64,000 nucleotides of DNA from Neobacillus niacini (GCF_030817595.1 NZ_JAUSZN010000001.1:3166001-3230000); one strand, 5' to 3'; shown: positions 53,215 to 63,442, counted from the stretch's first letter. Notes: generated by a model from the sequence alone, not told the origin. Program-made: numbers and translations.

Positions 53215-55245
53215 TTACCCTTGTTCAATAATAGCTACATCAAATGAAGCTAATTCAATAGCTTCCACTACTTCACTTTGGGTTAATAGATTAACACCTC
53301 TTATACCAGGCAGTTCAACACTTAGGGAATCATTATTATGATTTAATACAAAAATAAAGGTTTTATCTCCCTTTGTTCGTTTTGTTATTTCTATTCCATG
53401 TTTATTTGCTGGAATTTTGTTTTTTATACCTTTTTCTTCGGCAATTTGATTGATTAAATCAGCTAAAAATGGTTGATCAGGGCTTGAGGCAATATACCAC
53501 GCTTGGCCTTTGCCAAACTTATTCTTCGTTACTACTGGTCTGCCCTGGTAGAAATCTTCCCCATACCTTGCTATTACATCCGCACCTTCAGAATGAATAA
53601 GGTCAAATAACAGATTGCAGGTGTACGTCCCCTTTAAATTGCCATATTCCTTCTCGATCACAATCTTATTACTATGTTCTGGAGCAAGTGCGTCAACTTC
53701 TTCTGACCAAATTCCTAATACATTTCGTAATTCACCCGGGTAACCTCCGAGTATAACAAGATCACTTTCATCTACGATTCCACTAAAGAAAGTTGTTAAA
53801 AATGTCCCGCCATTTTCTACAAATCCCTCTATCTTTTTTGCATATCCCGGTTTTACCATATACAAAACGGGGGCGATGACAACTTCGTATTGAGTTAAAT
53901 CTGCCTCTACACTTACGATATCCACTTGAATATTCATATCAAACAATGCTTTGTAGTATTTATGAACTTCATCTACATATCTCAATGCAATGGACGGACC
54001 ACTTGAATATTCAACACCCCACCAATTATCCCAGTCAAACACAATCGCTGCTTTAGCGTTAACCCTCGAATCTAGTAACCTATCTTTTAATAGAACAAGT
54101 TCTTCCCCGAGTTCTGCTACTTCACGGAAAACTCTCGTATTTTCATGGCCAACATGTTCAATCACAGCGCCATGAAATTTTTCACATGCCCCTCTTGAAC
54201 GTCTCATTTGGAAAAATAACACGGTATCGGACCCATGCGCAACTGCCTGATAGCTCCATAAGCGCATTACACCTGGACGCTTTAAAGAGTTGTATGGCTG
54301 CCAATTTTGTTGACTTGGAGTTTGTTCCATTAACATAAAGGGTTCGCCATTCTTTAACCCTCGCATTAAATCATGCATCATAGCTGTATAACTTACGGGT
54401 GTATCCATAGATGGATAATTGTCCCAAGCGATTACATCCATATAAGGGGCCCATTTCTGATAATCTAATGGTTTATAAGCACCCATAATATTGGTAGTAA
54501 CAATCGTTTCCGGTATTTCTTTTTTAATCAATTTATACTCCATTTTATGGCATTCTAGCATACTATCAGAATTAAACCGGGCATAATCTAATGATATCCC
54601 TTGAAACATCGTTTGCCTTTCTCCGAAGTGCTCACTTAAAAGATTCGGTGTTACAATTTCATCCCAATCGTAAAACGTATGTCCCCAAAATTTTGTATTC
54701 CACGCTCTATTAACGTTATCTAATGATTGGTATCTCTTTTTTAGCCAAACACGAAATTCCTTCTCACAATTTTCGCAATAGCAGGCACCGCCCCATTCAT
54801 TCGATATATTCCAAAGCAGTACAGCCGGATGATTTTTATAGCGGTCAACTAGTTTTTCAACAAACAGAGATGCATATTTTCGGTAGGTAAGACTGTTTGG
54901 ACATGAATTATGTCTGCCGCCAAACTTTCTTTTCTTCCCATCAAATTCAGTCCTAAGGATATCAGGGTACTTCTTTGCCATCCAGGCCGGATGGGCTGCT
55001 GTTCCTGTTCCAATCCCAACTTGGATTCCATTGCCATATAAAGTCTCAATCACTTCATCTAACCAGGTAAAGTCATAGGAAACCTCGTCCTTCTGAGAGG
55101 TTGCCCACGAAAATATATTTACTCGAACAAAATCAATTTTAGCCTTTTTAAACATCCTTATATCTTCATACATGGTGTCTCGGTCATACTGTTCTGGGTT
55201 GTAGTCTCCACCATAAATCATTTTTGAGATTTTTGTACTAATCAT
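53215..55245 (-). CDS. GH42 beta-galactosidase
   Basis: A 676-residue GH42 enzyme with the full architecture: a TIM barrel at residues 1-390 (IYGGDYNPEQY start, acid/base Glu in WNISNEWGG, nucleophile in LMLMEQTPSQQNW), a trimerisation domain (about 395-600) and a small beta C-domain. The cysteine cluster near CYCENCEKEF is the family zinc site. No signal peptide. The ATG at 55245 follows AAGGAG at 8 bases. In this locus it would remove beta-1,2-galactose from xyloglucan side chains. Confidence 0.92.
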   Translation of the reverse strand: MISTKISKMIYGGDYNPEQYDRDTMYEDIRMFKKAKIDFVRVNIFSWATSQKDEVSYDFTWLDEVIETLYGNGIQVGIGTGTAAHPAWMAKKYPDILRTEFDGKKRKFGGRHNSCPNSLTYRKYASLFVEKLVDRYKNHPAVLLWNISNEWGGACYCENCEKEFRVWLKKRYQSLDNVNRAWNTKFWGHTFYDWDEIVTPNLLSEHFGERQTMFQGISLDYARFNSDSMLECHKMEYKLIKKEIPETIVTTNIMGAYKPLDYQKWAPYMDVIAWDNYPSMDTPVSYTAMMHDLMRGLKNGEPFMLMEQTPSQQNWQPYNSLKRPGVMRLWSYQAVAHGSDTVLFFQMRRSRGACEKFHGAVIEHVGHENTRVFREVAELGEELVLLKDRLLDSRVNAKAAIVFDWDNWWGVEYSSGPSIALRYVDEVHKYYKALFDMNIQVDIVSVEADLTQYEVVIAPVLYMVKPGYAKKIEGFVENGGTFLTTFFSGIVDESDLVILGGYPGELRNVLGIWSEEVDALAPEHSNKIVIEKEYGNLKGTYTCNLLFDLIHSEGADVIARYGEDFYQGRPVVTKNKFGKGQAWYIASSPDQPFLADLINQIAEEKGIKNKIPANKHGIEITKRTKGDKTFIFVLNHNNDSLSVELPGIRGVNLLTQSEVVEAIELASFDVAIIEQG

Positions 55246-55286
55246 AACTTTCACTCCTTATGTGTAGTCTTTACAAGACCTACTGA

Positions 55287-57632
55287 TTACTCCACTGCTA
55301 TAACTTTAATTTTTTCATTTTTCTCTACTGCCAGCACATTAGCTGTTATAACTGTACCGTCTTCTTTTTCCATCCTTATTCGCTTTCCATTGTATGAAAC
55401 TTTTAGCTGGTTTTGACTACTTGATATTATTTCTGCTATTTTTAGTTTGCCTTCAGCCCACTCCATATTTACCTCAAAACCACCTCGTGTTCTTAAGCCG
55501 CTGACTTGGCCACTCCTCCATACATCCGGTAATGCGGGTAAAAGTTCAATTTCTCCCAGATGGCTTTGGACTAACATTTCTGCGATTCCCGCTGTCCCGC
55601 CAAAGTTGCCGTCAATTTGGAAGGGAGGATGATCATCGAAAAGGTTCGGATGTGTGGAACGTGCTAATAATGTCTGTACAAATAAATGTGCATTTCTGGC
55701 GTCGTAAAGACGTGCAAATAGATTTATTAGCCAAGCACAACTCCAGCCAGTATGCCCGCCCCCGTTCTCTAAGCGGTATGTTAAGGATTTTTGTGCAGCC
55801 TCAACTAAATTTGGGGTCTCTATATGATTAATTTGGCTGCCTGGGTATAGCCCATATAAATGGGATACATGTCTATGACCAGGTTCGTACTCAGTGAAAT
55901 CCTCCACCCATTCCTGCAAACGTCCTTCACGATTAATCCTGAATGGCACCAACCGTTCTAATACATGAGAGAGTTCCTTGCAGAAATCATCTTGAATGCT
56001 TAATCGTTGACCTGCATTTAGACAATTTAAAAATAACTCTCTGATCAAAGTTACGTCCATTGTTGAGGCATAGGAAACAGCTGTTGGCTTACCATTATGG
56101 GAAAGAAATTTATTTTCCGGTGATGTTGAAGGATTTGTAACTAAGTACCCGTTTGGTCCTTCAATTAACCAATCTAAGCAAAACTGTGCAGCGTTTTTCA
56201 TCAATGGATAGGCTTTTTCCTTTAGGAATCCCTCATCTCTTGTGAATAAAAAATGTTCCCATAAATGACTTGCCAGCCAAGCCCCTGCCATTGGCCAAAA
56301 GGCCCATGAGGCCTGGCCTGTTGTAGGAGTAGACTTCCGCCATAAATCAACATTATGGTGTACAGCAAAGCCCCTTGCTCCATATAATTCTCTCGCTGTT
56401 ATTTCTCCTGTTAGACATAAATCCTCGATCATAGTAAAAAGAGGCTCATGACATTCTGTTAAATTGCAAACCTCAGCTGGCCAATAGTTCATTTCTGTAT
56501 TTATATTGGTCGTATAATCACTATTCCACGGTGGTTGGATATACGGGTTCCATATTCCTTGCAGGTTTGCTGGCTGAGTCCCGGGTCTAGAACAAGCAAT
56601 CAACAAATAACGTCCGTACTGGAAATACAATGCCTCAAGTGAAATATCATTCCGGTTGCTTTTATAACGTTCTAGTCTTTCGTTTGTAGGCAGTTCTTCA
56701 TATTCTTCCTCGCCGCCCAGAAATAGGGAAACACGATTAAATAAAGCTTGATGATCCTCAATATGACGTTGCTTTAATTCATCAAAACCTCTTTCTGCTG
56801 CTGTGGTTAATATCGTCTGACATTGATTTTCAACAATTCTTAAATCTGGGTTGGGCATTTCATTAAAGGTTGTAAAATTTGTTTTAGCAGTTAGCAGTAA
56901 AATAACTTCATTCTCACCTGTAGCATCAATTGTTCCATCTGACACAGATTTGTTCCCATTATCTTTCGAAGCTAGCAGATGAAATTGAAAGCTCAAGCCT
57001 CGATGTTCATCGTATAAAATCTCCCCAGGCTTTTTCACGGAAATAGGGCTTTTTCCATTCAATATAAGCAACTTGTTATTGGTTTTTTTTATTACATGCG
57101 GGTGTAATGAGTCTAGATGAACTCTCAGTTTTATAGCAGGACTGTTTGGACCTACAGCTTTTACCCTTATCGCAAGAACCTGATCAGGGTAACTTACAAA
57201 CGTTTCTCTACGATACTTACAATCCTTTATCTGATATTCAGTCAAGGCAACAGCCGTTTGTAAGTCTAATTCACGCCGAAAGCTTGTTACAGCCCCTTCA
57301 CATATATGTTCAATCGTCAAATCACCTAGAGGCTGGTACGCTTCACAATCTTCTCCAACCATATTTTTTTCTATTAATTGTTCAGCCTCAGAATACTCAC
57401 CTTTAAAAATAAGCTCTCTTGCCTTCTCTAACGTATGAATGGCATTTTTATTTATCTTTGCTCCTGGTTCACCCGACCACAGTGTATCTTCATTCATTTG
57501 AAGTCTTTCGTACTTTGCACCTCCGAAGACCATGGCTCCTACTCTTCCATTTCCGATAGGCACTGCTTCCTCCCACTTTGAGGCAGGAGATGTATACCAT
57601 AATTTCAAATCATTTCTTTTGGCGTTTTCCAA
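55287..57632 (-). CDS. GH95 alpha-L-fucosidase (or alpha-L-galactosidase)
   Basis: A 781-residue GH95 enzyme without signal peptide. The N-terminal beta-sandwich begins LKLWYTSPASKWEEAVPIGNGRVGAMVFG, and the (alpha/alpha)6 barrel contains NTNINTEMNYWPAEVCNL, where the catalytic asparagines are located in the family. It starts with TTG at 57632 after AGAGGTG at 5 bases. It should remove alpha-1,2-L-fucose (or L-galactose) that caps galactosyl side chains of plant xyloglucan, before GH42 acts. Gene order on the strand (GH3, GH95, GH42) supports this. Confidence 0.92.
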   Translation of the reverse strand: MENAKRNDLKLWYTSPASKWEEAVPIGNGRVGAMVFGGAKYERLQMNEDTLWSGEPGAKINKNAIHTLEKARELIFKGEYSEAEQLIEKNMVGEDCEAYQPLGDLTIEHICEGAVTSFRRELDLQTAVALTEYQIKDCKYRRETFVSYPDQVLAIRVKAVGPNSPAIKLRVHLDSLHPHVIKKTNNKLLILNGKSPISVKKPGEILYDEHRGLSFQFHLLASKDNGNKSVSDGTIDATGENEVILLLTAKTNFTTFNEMPNPDLRIVENQCQTILTTAAERGFDELKQRHIEDHQALFNRVSLFLGGEEEYEELPTNERLERYKSNRNDISLEALYFQYGRYLLIACSRPGTQPANLQGIWNPYIQPPWNSDYTTNINTEMNYWPAEVCNLTECHEPLFTMIEDLCLTGEITARELYGARGFAVHHNVDLWRKSTPTTGQASWAFWPMAGAWLASHLWEHFLFTRDEGFLKEKAYPLMKNAAQFCLDWLIEGPNGYLVTNPSTSPENKFLSHNGKPTAVSYASTMDVTLIRELFLNCLNAGQRLSIQDDFCKELSHVLERLVPFRINREGRLQEWVEDFTEYEPGHRHVSHLYGLYPGSQINHIETPNLVEAAQKSLTYRLENGGGHTGWSCAWLINLFARLYDARNAHLFVQTLLARSTHPNLFDDHPPFQIDGNFGGTAGIAEMLVQSHLGEIELLPALPDVWRSGQVSGLRTRGGFEVNMEWAEGKLKIAEIISSSQNQLKVSYNGKRIRMEKEDGTVITANVLAVEKNEKIKVIAVE

Positions 57633-57648
57633 TATTTCACCTCTAATC

Positions 57649-57690
57649 TGAAAAGGTCAGTAGGCATTGACTGCCTGCCTGACCTTTTCA
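57649..57690. terminator. Long intercistronic hairpin between GH3 and GH95
   Basis: A 12-bp outer stem (57649-57660 with 57679-57690) and an inner AGGCA/TGCCT stem lie in the 84-bp gap. The U tract is weak, so it may stabilise the GH3 mRNA or attenuate rather than terminate. Confidence 0.6.
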
Positions 57691-57716
57691 CCTTTATAGC
57701 CCTAGTCTCCATACAA

Positions 57717-60560
57717 CTAAGCAATGAAACGGAAATAACTGATCAATAGCTCACCGTTACTTACAAAATAAATCTTGGTATTTACCTCATTTTCAGGTAA
57801 TGTAACTGCACCTGTTATGGTATGCCAGCTTTGACTGCCACCTGTGTTATTAACCACTAGCTGGCCAATCTTTTCTCCCCCAGGCTGCCCTATATATATA
57901 TCAATCTCGGCTTTTTCAGATTGATTGGCTGCACGAACTTCAATCGATTGTAAGCCTCTGCTAGCATCTACATCGGAAAACATAATCCAAGATCCTGTTT
58001 TCATTTGGACGGAATGGCCGCCTTCCTTACACTCATTTATGACAGTCCCATAATAATCATCATAGTTTTCTGCTCTGGTATTCACGTAAAGATTTCGTAA
58101 AGGTATGGTTTCTCCATTTACCTTTAGTCGTTCATGCATCTGTATTTCAGAGGATGATTTTCCAACTAATAACTGATATACGCCTGTTTCCACACAATAT
58201 TTATCCCTTGTAACATCCCAAACCGCTAGATCACCGGCTCTAATGGTAAATTGTACTTCTTGTGAATCTCCAGCTTTGATAGAAACTCTTTTAAAACCAA
58301 TTAGTTGTTTAAGCGGCCTTTGGTAGCGAGATTCTAGTGCACGGAAGTATAGTTGTACAACCTCATCACCGGCAATCGAGCCACTATTTTTTACGTTTAC
58401 GCTTATGGATACCTCTTCGTTCTCATTTATTTCACTAGTGCTCAGTCTAAGATTACTATACTCAAAATTTGAATATGATTTTCCATGTCCAAATGGGTAT
58501 AATACATCCCCATCGAAGTACAGATACGTACGCTTACCTTTAATAATGTCGTAGTCGAAAATATTTGGTAACTGGCTGACCGAGCGGTACCATGTCATAT
58601 TTAATCGTCCCGCTGGATTATAGTCTCCAAATAATACATCGCTTATGGCATTCCCCAATTCTTGACCCGCATGTGAGGTGTAAAGAATGGCTGGAATATT
58701 GTCATCAACCCAATTTATGGAAAATGGGTAGCTTCCAACAACAACTACAATGGTATTAGGGTTCACTTTATATACTTCTTTAATTAACCGTTCTTGTGAT
58801 TCCGCTAAGGTAATATCTGGTCGATCAATTTCTTCCTTGCCATTAACCACAGGATTATTTCCGACAAATACAATCGCCACATCAGACTCTTTTGCTGCTT
58901 TAACCGCTTCTTCCAAACCATGTTCGATCATTTCTTTTTCAAGTAAAACAGAATTACTACTACCTTTGTCCTCAGAAACCTGTAATTTACCGTTTTCACC
59001 AAATACGACAGCATGATTATTCCAAGATGATAGCTTAATCTTGCTCTCATTTTCTGGAATTATGTGTAGAACTTCTTTTACAAACCATCCATAGATCTCT
59101 TCAGCAGAAGCAGCGATATTTTTATCATCAGCCGATGTTACGTACTTACCATTATCTAATGAACGGACTGTATAGCTTCCCCATCCCCAATCCGAAAGCT
59201 CAAACCGCGCTGCTTCTTGTTTTTCTTGCTTAGTGATGATTAGCGGGCTGTTTTCTTCCGCTCCTAGAGAAACAAAATCACGGCCATGTTTTAACATGAT
59301 CTTATCATTTCCGCTATGGAAAGTTACCTGTTTTCCTTCTAACTTGCTTTTTATTCCTTCATAAGGAGTAAGGGAATAAGGGAAATCTCCTGAATACCAA
59401 TCTCGATAAACAATATCTCCTAATGGTCCGATTACTGATACCTTATTAAGAGCTTTCTTATTTAATGGTAGTGTGTTATTTTCATTTTTTAACAGAACAA
59501 CAGATTCTTTAGCAGCACGGTTCGATATCTCAGCGTGTTTCGAGTCACAAATAATCGATTCAGTGATCGTAGCATATGGATTATTTTCTGCCGGGTCAAA
59601 TTCTCCCAAGCGAAAACGTACCCGAAACGTATTCCTCAATGCGCAATCTAGATCATTTTCATTTATTAAATTTTTTTCCACTGCTTCAAATATCGCCTTC
59701 GTTGTTTCATCAAAATCATCTGTCATACTATCAATTCCATTTTTAATCGCCTCAGCAACAGATTGGGCATGATTATCATAATAGCCATGCTCTCTTACAA
59801 CCCCTAACAAATCTGCTGCGTCACTGACTATAAACCCGTTCATTCCCCATTTTTCCTTCACGATTTCTTTTACATAATGATGCAGAATAGCTGGTGTACC
59901 ATTAATGGAATTGTATGCTGTCATCATGGAGTAGGCACCGCCTTCTTTAAAAGGCACTTCAAAAGCTTTAAGATAATATTCGTGCATGTTCCTAGGATCA
60001 ATACTCGCCGAACAGCTTCCACGGTCAATTTCATTGTTGTTTGCAAGAAAATGTTTTAGTGTCGCAACAGCTTTGAAGAAAAACGGATGATCCCCCTGAA
60101 TTCCTTTTACTAGCGAGGCCGTTAGTTTCCCTGTTAAATACGGATCTTCACCATATGCCTCCTCCGTTCTCCCCCATCTTGGATCTCTTTCCATATCAAC
60201 AGTAGGAGCCCATAATGTTAACCCATTTATTTCTGGATTTTTCTTATAAAAAGCCCTGGCTTCACTGCTAATGACATCCCCAACTTCCTTCAGCAATTCC
60301 TGGTTCCACGTACAAGCTAATCCTATTGTCTGAGGAAAAGTAGTTGCCTTCCCTAACCAGGCCATACCATGTGCGGCTTCCGTTCCCTGTTTATGCGCTT
60401 TTATTCCTAGTCGGTCAATTGCCGGTTGATATTGACACATCAAATTAACCTTTTCTTCAAATGTTAATCTTGAAATATGGTCATTCAGTCTAGTTTCCAA
60501 TGGTAATTCGGGATTTTGAAAGGGAAATTCGTATATCTTTTTTTCTGCTATTCTTTCCAT
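57717..60560 (-). CDS. GH3 beta-glucosidase with C-terminal CBM6-like domain
   Basis: A 947-residue GH3 enzyme. The N-terminal (alpha/beta)8 domain carries the nucleophile Asp in GFIVSDAADLLG, and the (alpha/beta)6 domain has the KHFLANNNE motif. An inserted beta-rich module of about 100 residues (around LGAEENSPLIITKQ to GWFVKEV) splits the second domain, then comes an Fn3-like domain. The last 130 residues (SVQMKTGSWIMFSDVDASRG) resemble a CBM6-type domain. No signal peptide, so it acts inside the cell, probably on gluco-oligosaccharides, though some GH3 members are xylosidases. GAGGATGAG precedes the ATG. Confidence 0.9.
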   Translation of the reverse strand: MERIAEKKIYEFPFQNPELPLETRLNDHISRLTFEEKVNLMCQYQPAIDRLGIKAHKQGTEAAHGMAWLGKATTFPQTIGLACTWNQELLKEVGDVISSEARAFYKKNPEINGLTLWAPTVDMERDPRWGRTEEAYGEDPYLTGKLTASLVKGIQGDHPFFFKAVATLKHFLANNNEIDRGSCSASIDPRNMHEYYLKAFEVPFKEGGAYSMMTAYNSINGTPAILHHYVKEIVKEKWGMNGFIVSDAADLLGVVREHGYYDNHAQSVAEAIKNGIDSMTDDFDETTKAIFEAVEKNLINENDLDCALRNTFRVRFRLGEFDPAENNPYATITESIICDSKHAEISNRAAKESVVLLKNENNTLPLNKKALNKVSVIGPLGDIVYRDWYSGDFPYSLTPYEGIKSKLEGKQVTFHSGNDKIMLKHGRDFVSLGAEENSPLIITKQEKQEAARFELSDWGWGSYTVRSLDNGKYVTSADDKNIAASAEEIYGWFVKEVLHIIPENESKIKLSSWNNHAVVFGENGKLQVSEDKGSSNSVLLEKEMIEHGLEEAVKAAKESDVAIVFVGNNPVVNGKEEIDRPDITLAESQERLIKEVYKVNPNTIVVVVGSYPFSINWVDDNIPAILYTSHAGQELGNAISDVLFGDYNPAGRLNMTWYRSVSQLPNIFDYDIIKGKRTYLYFDGDVLYPFGHGKSYSNFEYSNLRLSTSEINENEEVSISVNVKNSGSIAGDEVVQLYFRALESRYQRPLKQLIGFKRVSIKAGDSQEVQFTIRAGDLAVWDVTRDKYCVETGVYQLLVGKSSSEIQMHERLKVNGETIPLRNLYVNTRAENYDDYYGTVINECKEGGHSVQMKTGSWIMFSDVDASRGLQSIEVRAANQSEKAEIDIYIGQPGGEKIGQLVVNNTGGSQSWHTITGAVTLPENEVNTKIYFVSNGELLISYFRFIA

Positions 60561-60601
60561 CTATTTCTCATCCTCGCTATTTAATTTTATTTAATGTCGT
60601 G

Positions 60602-60616
60602 TAGGAAACGGTTACA
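60602..60616 (-). promoter_or_regulatory. cre-like site in GH3-yesL divergent region
   Basis: TAGGAAACGGTTACA matches the cre consensus at 14 of 15 positions, 42-56 bases before the GH3 start. It sits in the 268-bp divergent control region; no other element there is clear to me. Confidence 0.6.
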
Positions 60617-60828
60617 AATATAGAAACATTAAATGTAATCGCTATCCTAACTCTAGCATCTTTCCTCGATACCAAAACACCCTAATTATTATAGAAATTA
60701 TCCATTGTAATTTAGAGATAATCGTTGATAAGGATATTTTGGTCATTAGGGCAATAAAATAATAGATTTACAAAGTTATATTTATATGGTTTATTGAAAA
60801 AAGAAGAATGGAAGAGGAGTGAGAGTCG

Positions 60829-61506
60829 TTGAATAATGTATTCGGGAGAATGCAGCCCATCTTTGAATGGATTACTAATTTGGCTGCATTGAACATAACA
60901 TGGTTAGTATTTATTTTACCTATAGCTTATCTAAGCGTACTTTTGGTTCTTGTCGAAAATACGAGTCAGGTTCTTATGGTATTACTTACAATTGTAATCT
61001 TATCACCATTCTTGTTATTTCCTGCTACTACGGCCATGTTTGGGGTTGTTAGAAAGTGGTTCATGAAGGAAGAGATTAAAATTGTTAAATCCTTTTGGAC
61101 ATTTTATAAAGAAAATTATAAGCGCAGCCTCTCCGGAGGACTTATTCTGTCTTTCCTATGGTTAATGGGAGTAGTTGATTACCTATACATCAAATCAGAC
61201 GTATCTTTTGTAAATTACATAGTTTTATTTATTTTGGCCATCTTGTTTCTCTATACTTTGTACTTTTTTTCAGATACTGTTCATACTGAATCAAAGCTTA
61301 CACAGAGCTTAAAAAACGTACTGATCATTACGGTTGCAAATCCTATATTCTCTTTTGGAATTGTATTAATATGTATTTTTATTTTATATGTTAGTTTTAC
61401 CCACCTTCCCTTTCTAATTATTCTCTTCATAGGACCTTTTATTGCCATACTTGGTTTTTATGGATATCAAAAAGTATTTACTACCATCATCAATGTGCAG
61501 AAATAA
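60829..61506 (+). CDS. YesL-like membrane protein (DUF624)
   Basis: A 225-residue membrane protein with five to six hydrophobic segments, typical of the DUF624/YesL family (MNNVFGRMQPIFEWITNLAALN start; FPATTAMFGVVRKW motif). YesL genes usually accompany YesMN and sugar ABC transporter genes; their function is not established. Here it is divergent from GH3 and upstream of the secreted endoglucanase. It starts with TTG after GAGGAG. Confidence 0.85.
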   Translation: MNNVFGRMQPIFEWITNLAALNITWLVFILPIAYLSVLLVLVENTSQVLMVLLTIVILSPFLLFPATTAMFGVVRKWFMKEEIKIVKSFWTFYKENYKRSLSGGLILSFLWLMGVVDYLYIKSDVSFVNYIVLFILAILFLYTLYFFSDTVHTESKLTQSLKNVLIITVANPIFSFGIVLICIFILYVSFTHLPFLIILFIGPFIAILGFYGYQKVFTTIINVQK

Positions 61507-61520
61507 TATCTTTACCTTTT

Positions 61521-61567
61521 AGACATACATGGAGAGATAACTAATCTTCCAATGCATGTCTCTTTTT
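61521..61567 (+). terminator. Terminator after yesL-like gene
   Basis: A near-perfect stem (61521-61533 with 61548-61561; one mismatch, one bulge), then CTTTTTT on the plus strand. It makes the endoglucanase gene a separate transcription unit. Confidence 0.72.
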
Positions 61568-61665
61568 TAATTCAGAGCCAAAAAAACCAGAAAAGTCTAA
61601 TTCTTCCATGAAATTATATCCAATTTTTTACGTATTACAAGCCCTAATAGTTTGATACCATATTC

Positions 61666-61680
61666 ATGTAAACGTTTACA
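61666..61680 (+). promoter_or_regulatory. Perfect cre (CcpA) site upstream of GH5 endoglucanase
   Basis: ATGTAAACGTTTACA matches the cre consensus at all 15 positions and has a fully palindromic core. It lies 32-46 bases before the GH5 start, so strong catabolite repression is expected. Confidence 0.85.
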
Positions 61681-61711
61681 CTAAAATATTATCAATAAAG
61701 GGGAGTTTAGG

Positions 61712-63442
61712 TTGAAGTATTTGAGTAAACTATTTTTATCTGTCCTTTTACTTTTCGGTTTAACATTGCCTAACAATAGTTTTGCAGCGGAAACAGTGGA
61801 AAGAAAGGAAAAACCAGCCTATGATATTATGAAGTATGCGAATGAAATGCAGCCTGGATGGAACTTAGGAAATACTTTTGACGGATTTGATACTGGAAAA
61901 GTAGTACTGGATGAAACCGCCTGGGGCAATCCCCTCGTTACAAAAGAATTAATTTCTAAAATCAAGGATCAAGGTTTTAATAGTATTCGTATACCCATTA
62001 CATTTGATACAAGATTAGGAGAAGCCCCAGAATATACGATTAATCCCGAATTTCTAATCAGAGTAGACCAGGCTGTAAATTGGGCGTTAGAGGCAAAGTT
62101 GAAGGTTATGATCAACATTCACCATGATTCATGGAGTTGGGTTGCAAATGGCATACCTTGGAATCATGATATTACATTAGCAAAATTTAATGCAATCTGG
62201 TCACAACTCTCCAAACATTATAAGTATTATTCTACTGATTTAATGTTTGAAAGTTTGAACGAACCTCAGTTCTGGGGGTCTGGCGGGGATGTTGAAGGTC
62301 AGCAATTTTTAAATGAACTTAATGATTCTTTTTATAAAATTGTTAGGGAATCTAAAGGATTAAACAACATTCGTCCACTGGTTATTCCAACACTCCATAC
62401 TAATTTCGAAAAACAAGAAAATGTAGACAACCTATACAATTGGATTGCCAAAACAAATGATCCTTATATTATCTCAACGGTTCATTATTATGGCTTCTGG
62501 CCATTTAGTGTCAATATTGGTGGATATTATACCTTTGAAGAAAACTCCATGAAACATATTACTGAAAATATTAACCGCGTGTACGATAAATTTATTTCAA
62601 AAGGAATCCCTGTAGTAATTGGTGAATTTGGTCTACTTGGATTCGATCAAAATACAGGTACCATTCAACAGGGTGAAAAACTTAAATTCTTCGAATATAT
62701 GATTAATCATGCGGAAGAAAAAGGAATCATCCATATGCTTTGGGATAATGGGCAGCATTTTAACAGGAAAACGTTAGAATGGAATGACCCACATTTGTAT
62801 AACATAATGGCAGCCAGTTGGAAAGGAAGGTCCTCAACTGCAGATACAGATTTCATTTTCTTAAAACATGGCGAAAAAATGACCGATGTAACTAGAACGT
62901 TGAATTTAAACGGTAATAAATTGGTTTCTCTCAAGTTAGGGAAAAATAATTTAGTTGAAGGAAAAGACTTTATTCTAGAAGGTAACTCTTTAACATTAAA
63001 AGCAAGCTTGCTTTCCCAATTAGTTTCAAACGAAATAGGAAAAACATCTGTATTAACCGCAGCATTTAATAAAGGCGCTGATTGGTACTTTACTGTTTAT
63101 AATTATGAAACGCCAGTTATCAAATACTCAACAGGGACAACCAGCAATTTTACTATTCCATTGCAATATAATGGAGATCTTCTCAAGACAATGGAAGCAA
63201 AATATGTAGATGATGGAAGCAATGCTGGACCACAAAACTGGACATCTTTCAAAGAATTTGGTTATGCATTTGCTCCTAATTACCAGGATAACCTCGTAAC
63301 CTTTCCATATGGAAATGAGCGCTTCTTCAAGGAGCTCAAGGATCAACGTGAAGTAGAGTTAACATTCCATTTCTGGAGTGGTGAAACAATAAAATATTTT
63401 GTGACAAAAGATGGCGGTACAGTCATTGGTAAAAGTGAATAG
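61712..63442 (+). CDS. Secreted GH5_4 endo-beta-glucanase/xyloglucanase with X2 and CBM46 modules
   Basis: A 576-residue secreted enzyme. A Sec signal peptide (about 1-26, ending SFAA) is followed by a GH5 subfamily 4 catalytic domain (about 40-365; PGWNLGNTFDG start, acid/base Glu184 in SLNEP, nucleophile Glu305 in VIGEFG), a CBM_X2 Ig-like module (about 372-465) and a C-terminal CBM46 module (about 470-576). The same GH5-X2-CBM46 order occurs in Bacillus Cel5B-type enzymes, where CBM46 helps form a xyloglucan-binding cleft. It starts with TTG after AAAGGGGAG. It is the only secreted hydrolase in the locus and so should start xyloglucan degradation. Confidence 0.93.
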   Translation: MKYLSKLFLSVLLLFGLTLPNNSFAAETVERKEKPAYDIMKYANEMQPGWNLGNTFDGFDTGKVVLDETAWGNPLVTKELISKIKDQGFNSIRIPITFDTRLGEAPEYTINPEFLIRVDQAVNWALEAKLKVMINIHHDSWSWVANGIPWNHDITLAKFNAIWSQLSKHYKYYSTDLMFESLNEPQFWGSGGDVEGQQFLNELNDSFYKIVRESKGLNNIRPLVIPTLHTNFEKQENVDNLYNWIAKTNDPYIISTVHYYGFWPFSVNIGGYYTFEENSMKHITENINRVYDKFISKGIPVVIGEFGLLGFDQNTGTIQQGEKLKFFEYMINHAEEKGIIHMLWDNGQHFNRKTLEWNDPHLYNIMAASWKGRSSTADTDFIFLKHGEKMTDVTRTLNLNGNKLVSLKLGKNNLVEGKDFILEGNSLTLKASLLSQLVSNEIGKTSVLTAAFNKGADWYFTVYNYETPVIKYSTGTTSNFTIPLQYNGDLLKTMEAKYVDDGSNAGPQNWTSFKEFGYAFAPNYQDNLVTFPYGNERFFKELKDQREVELTFHFWSGETIKYFVTKDGGTVIGKSE

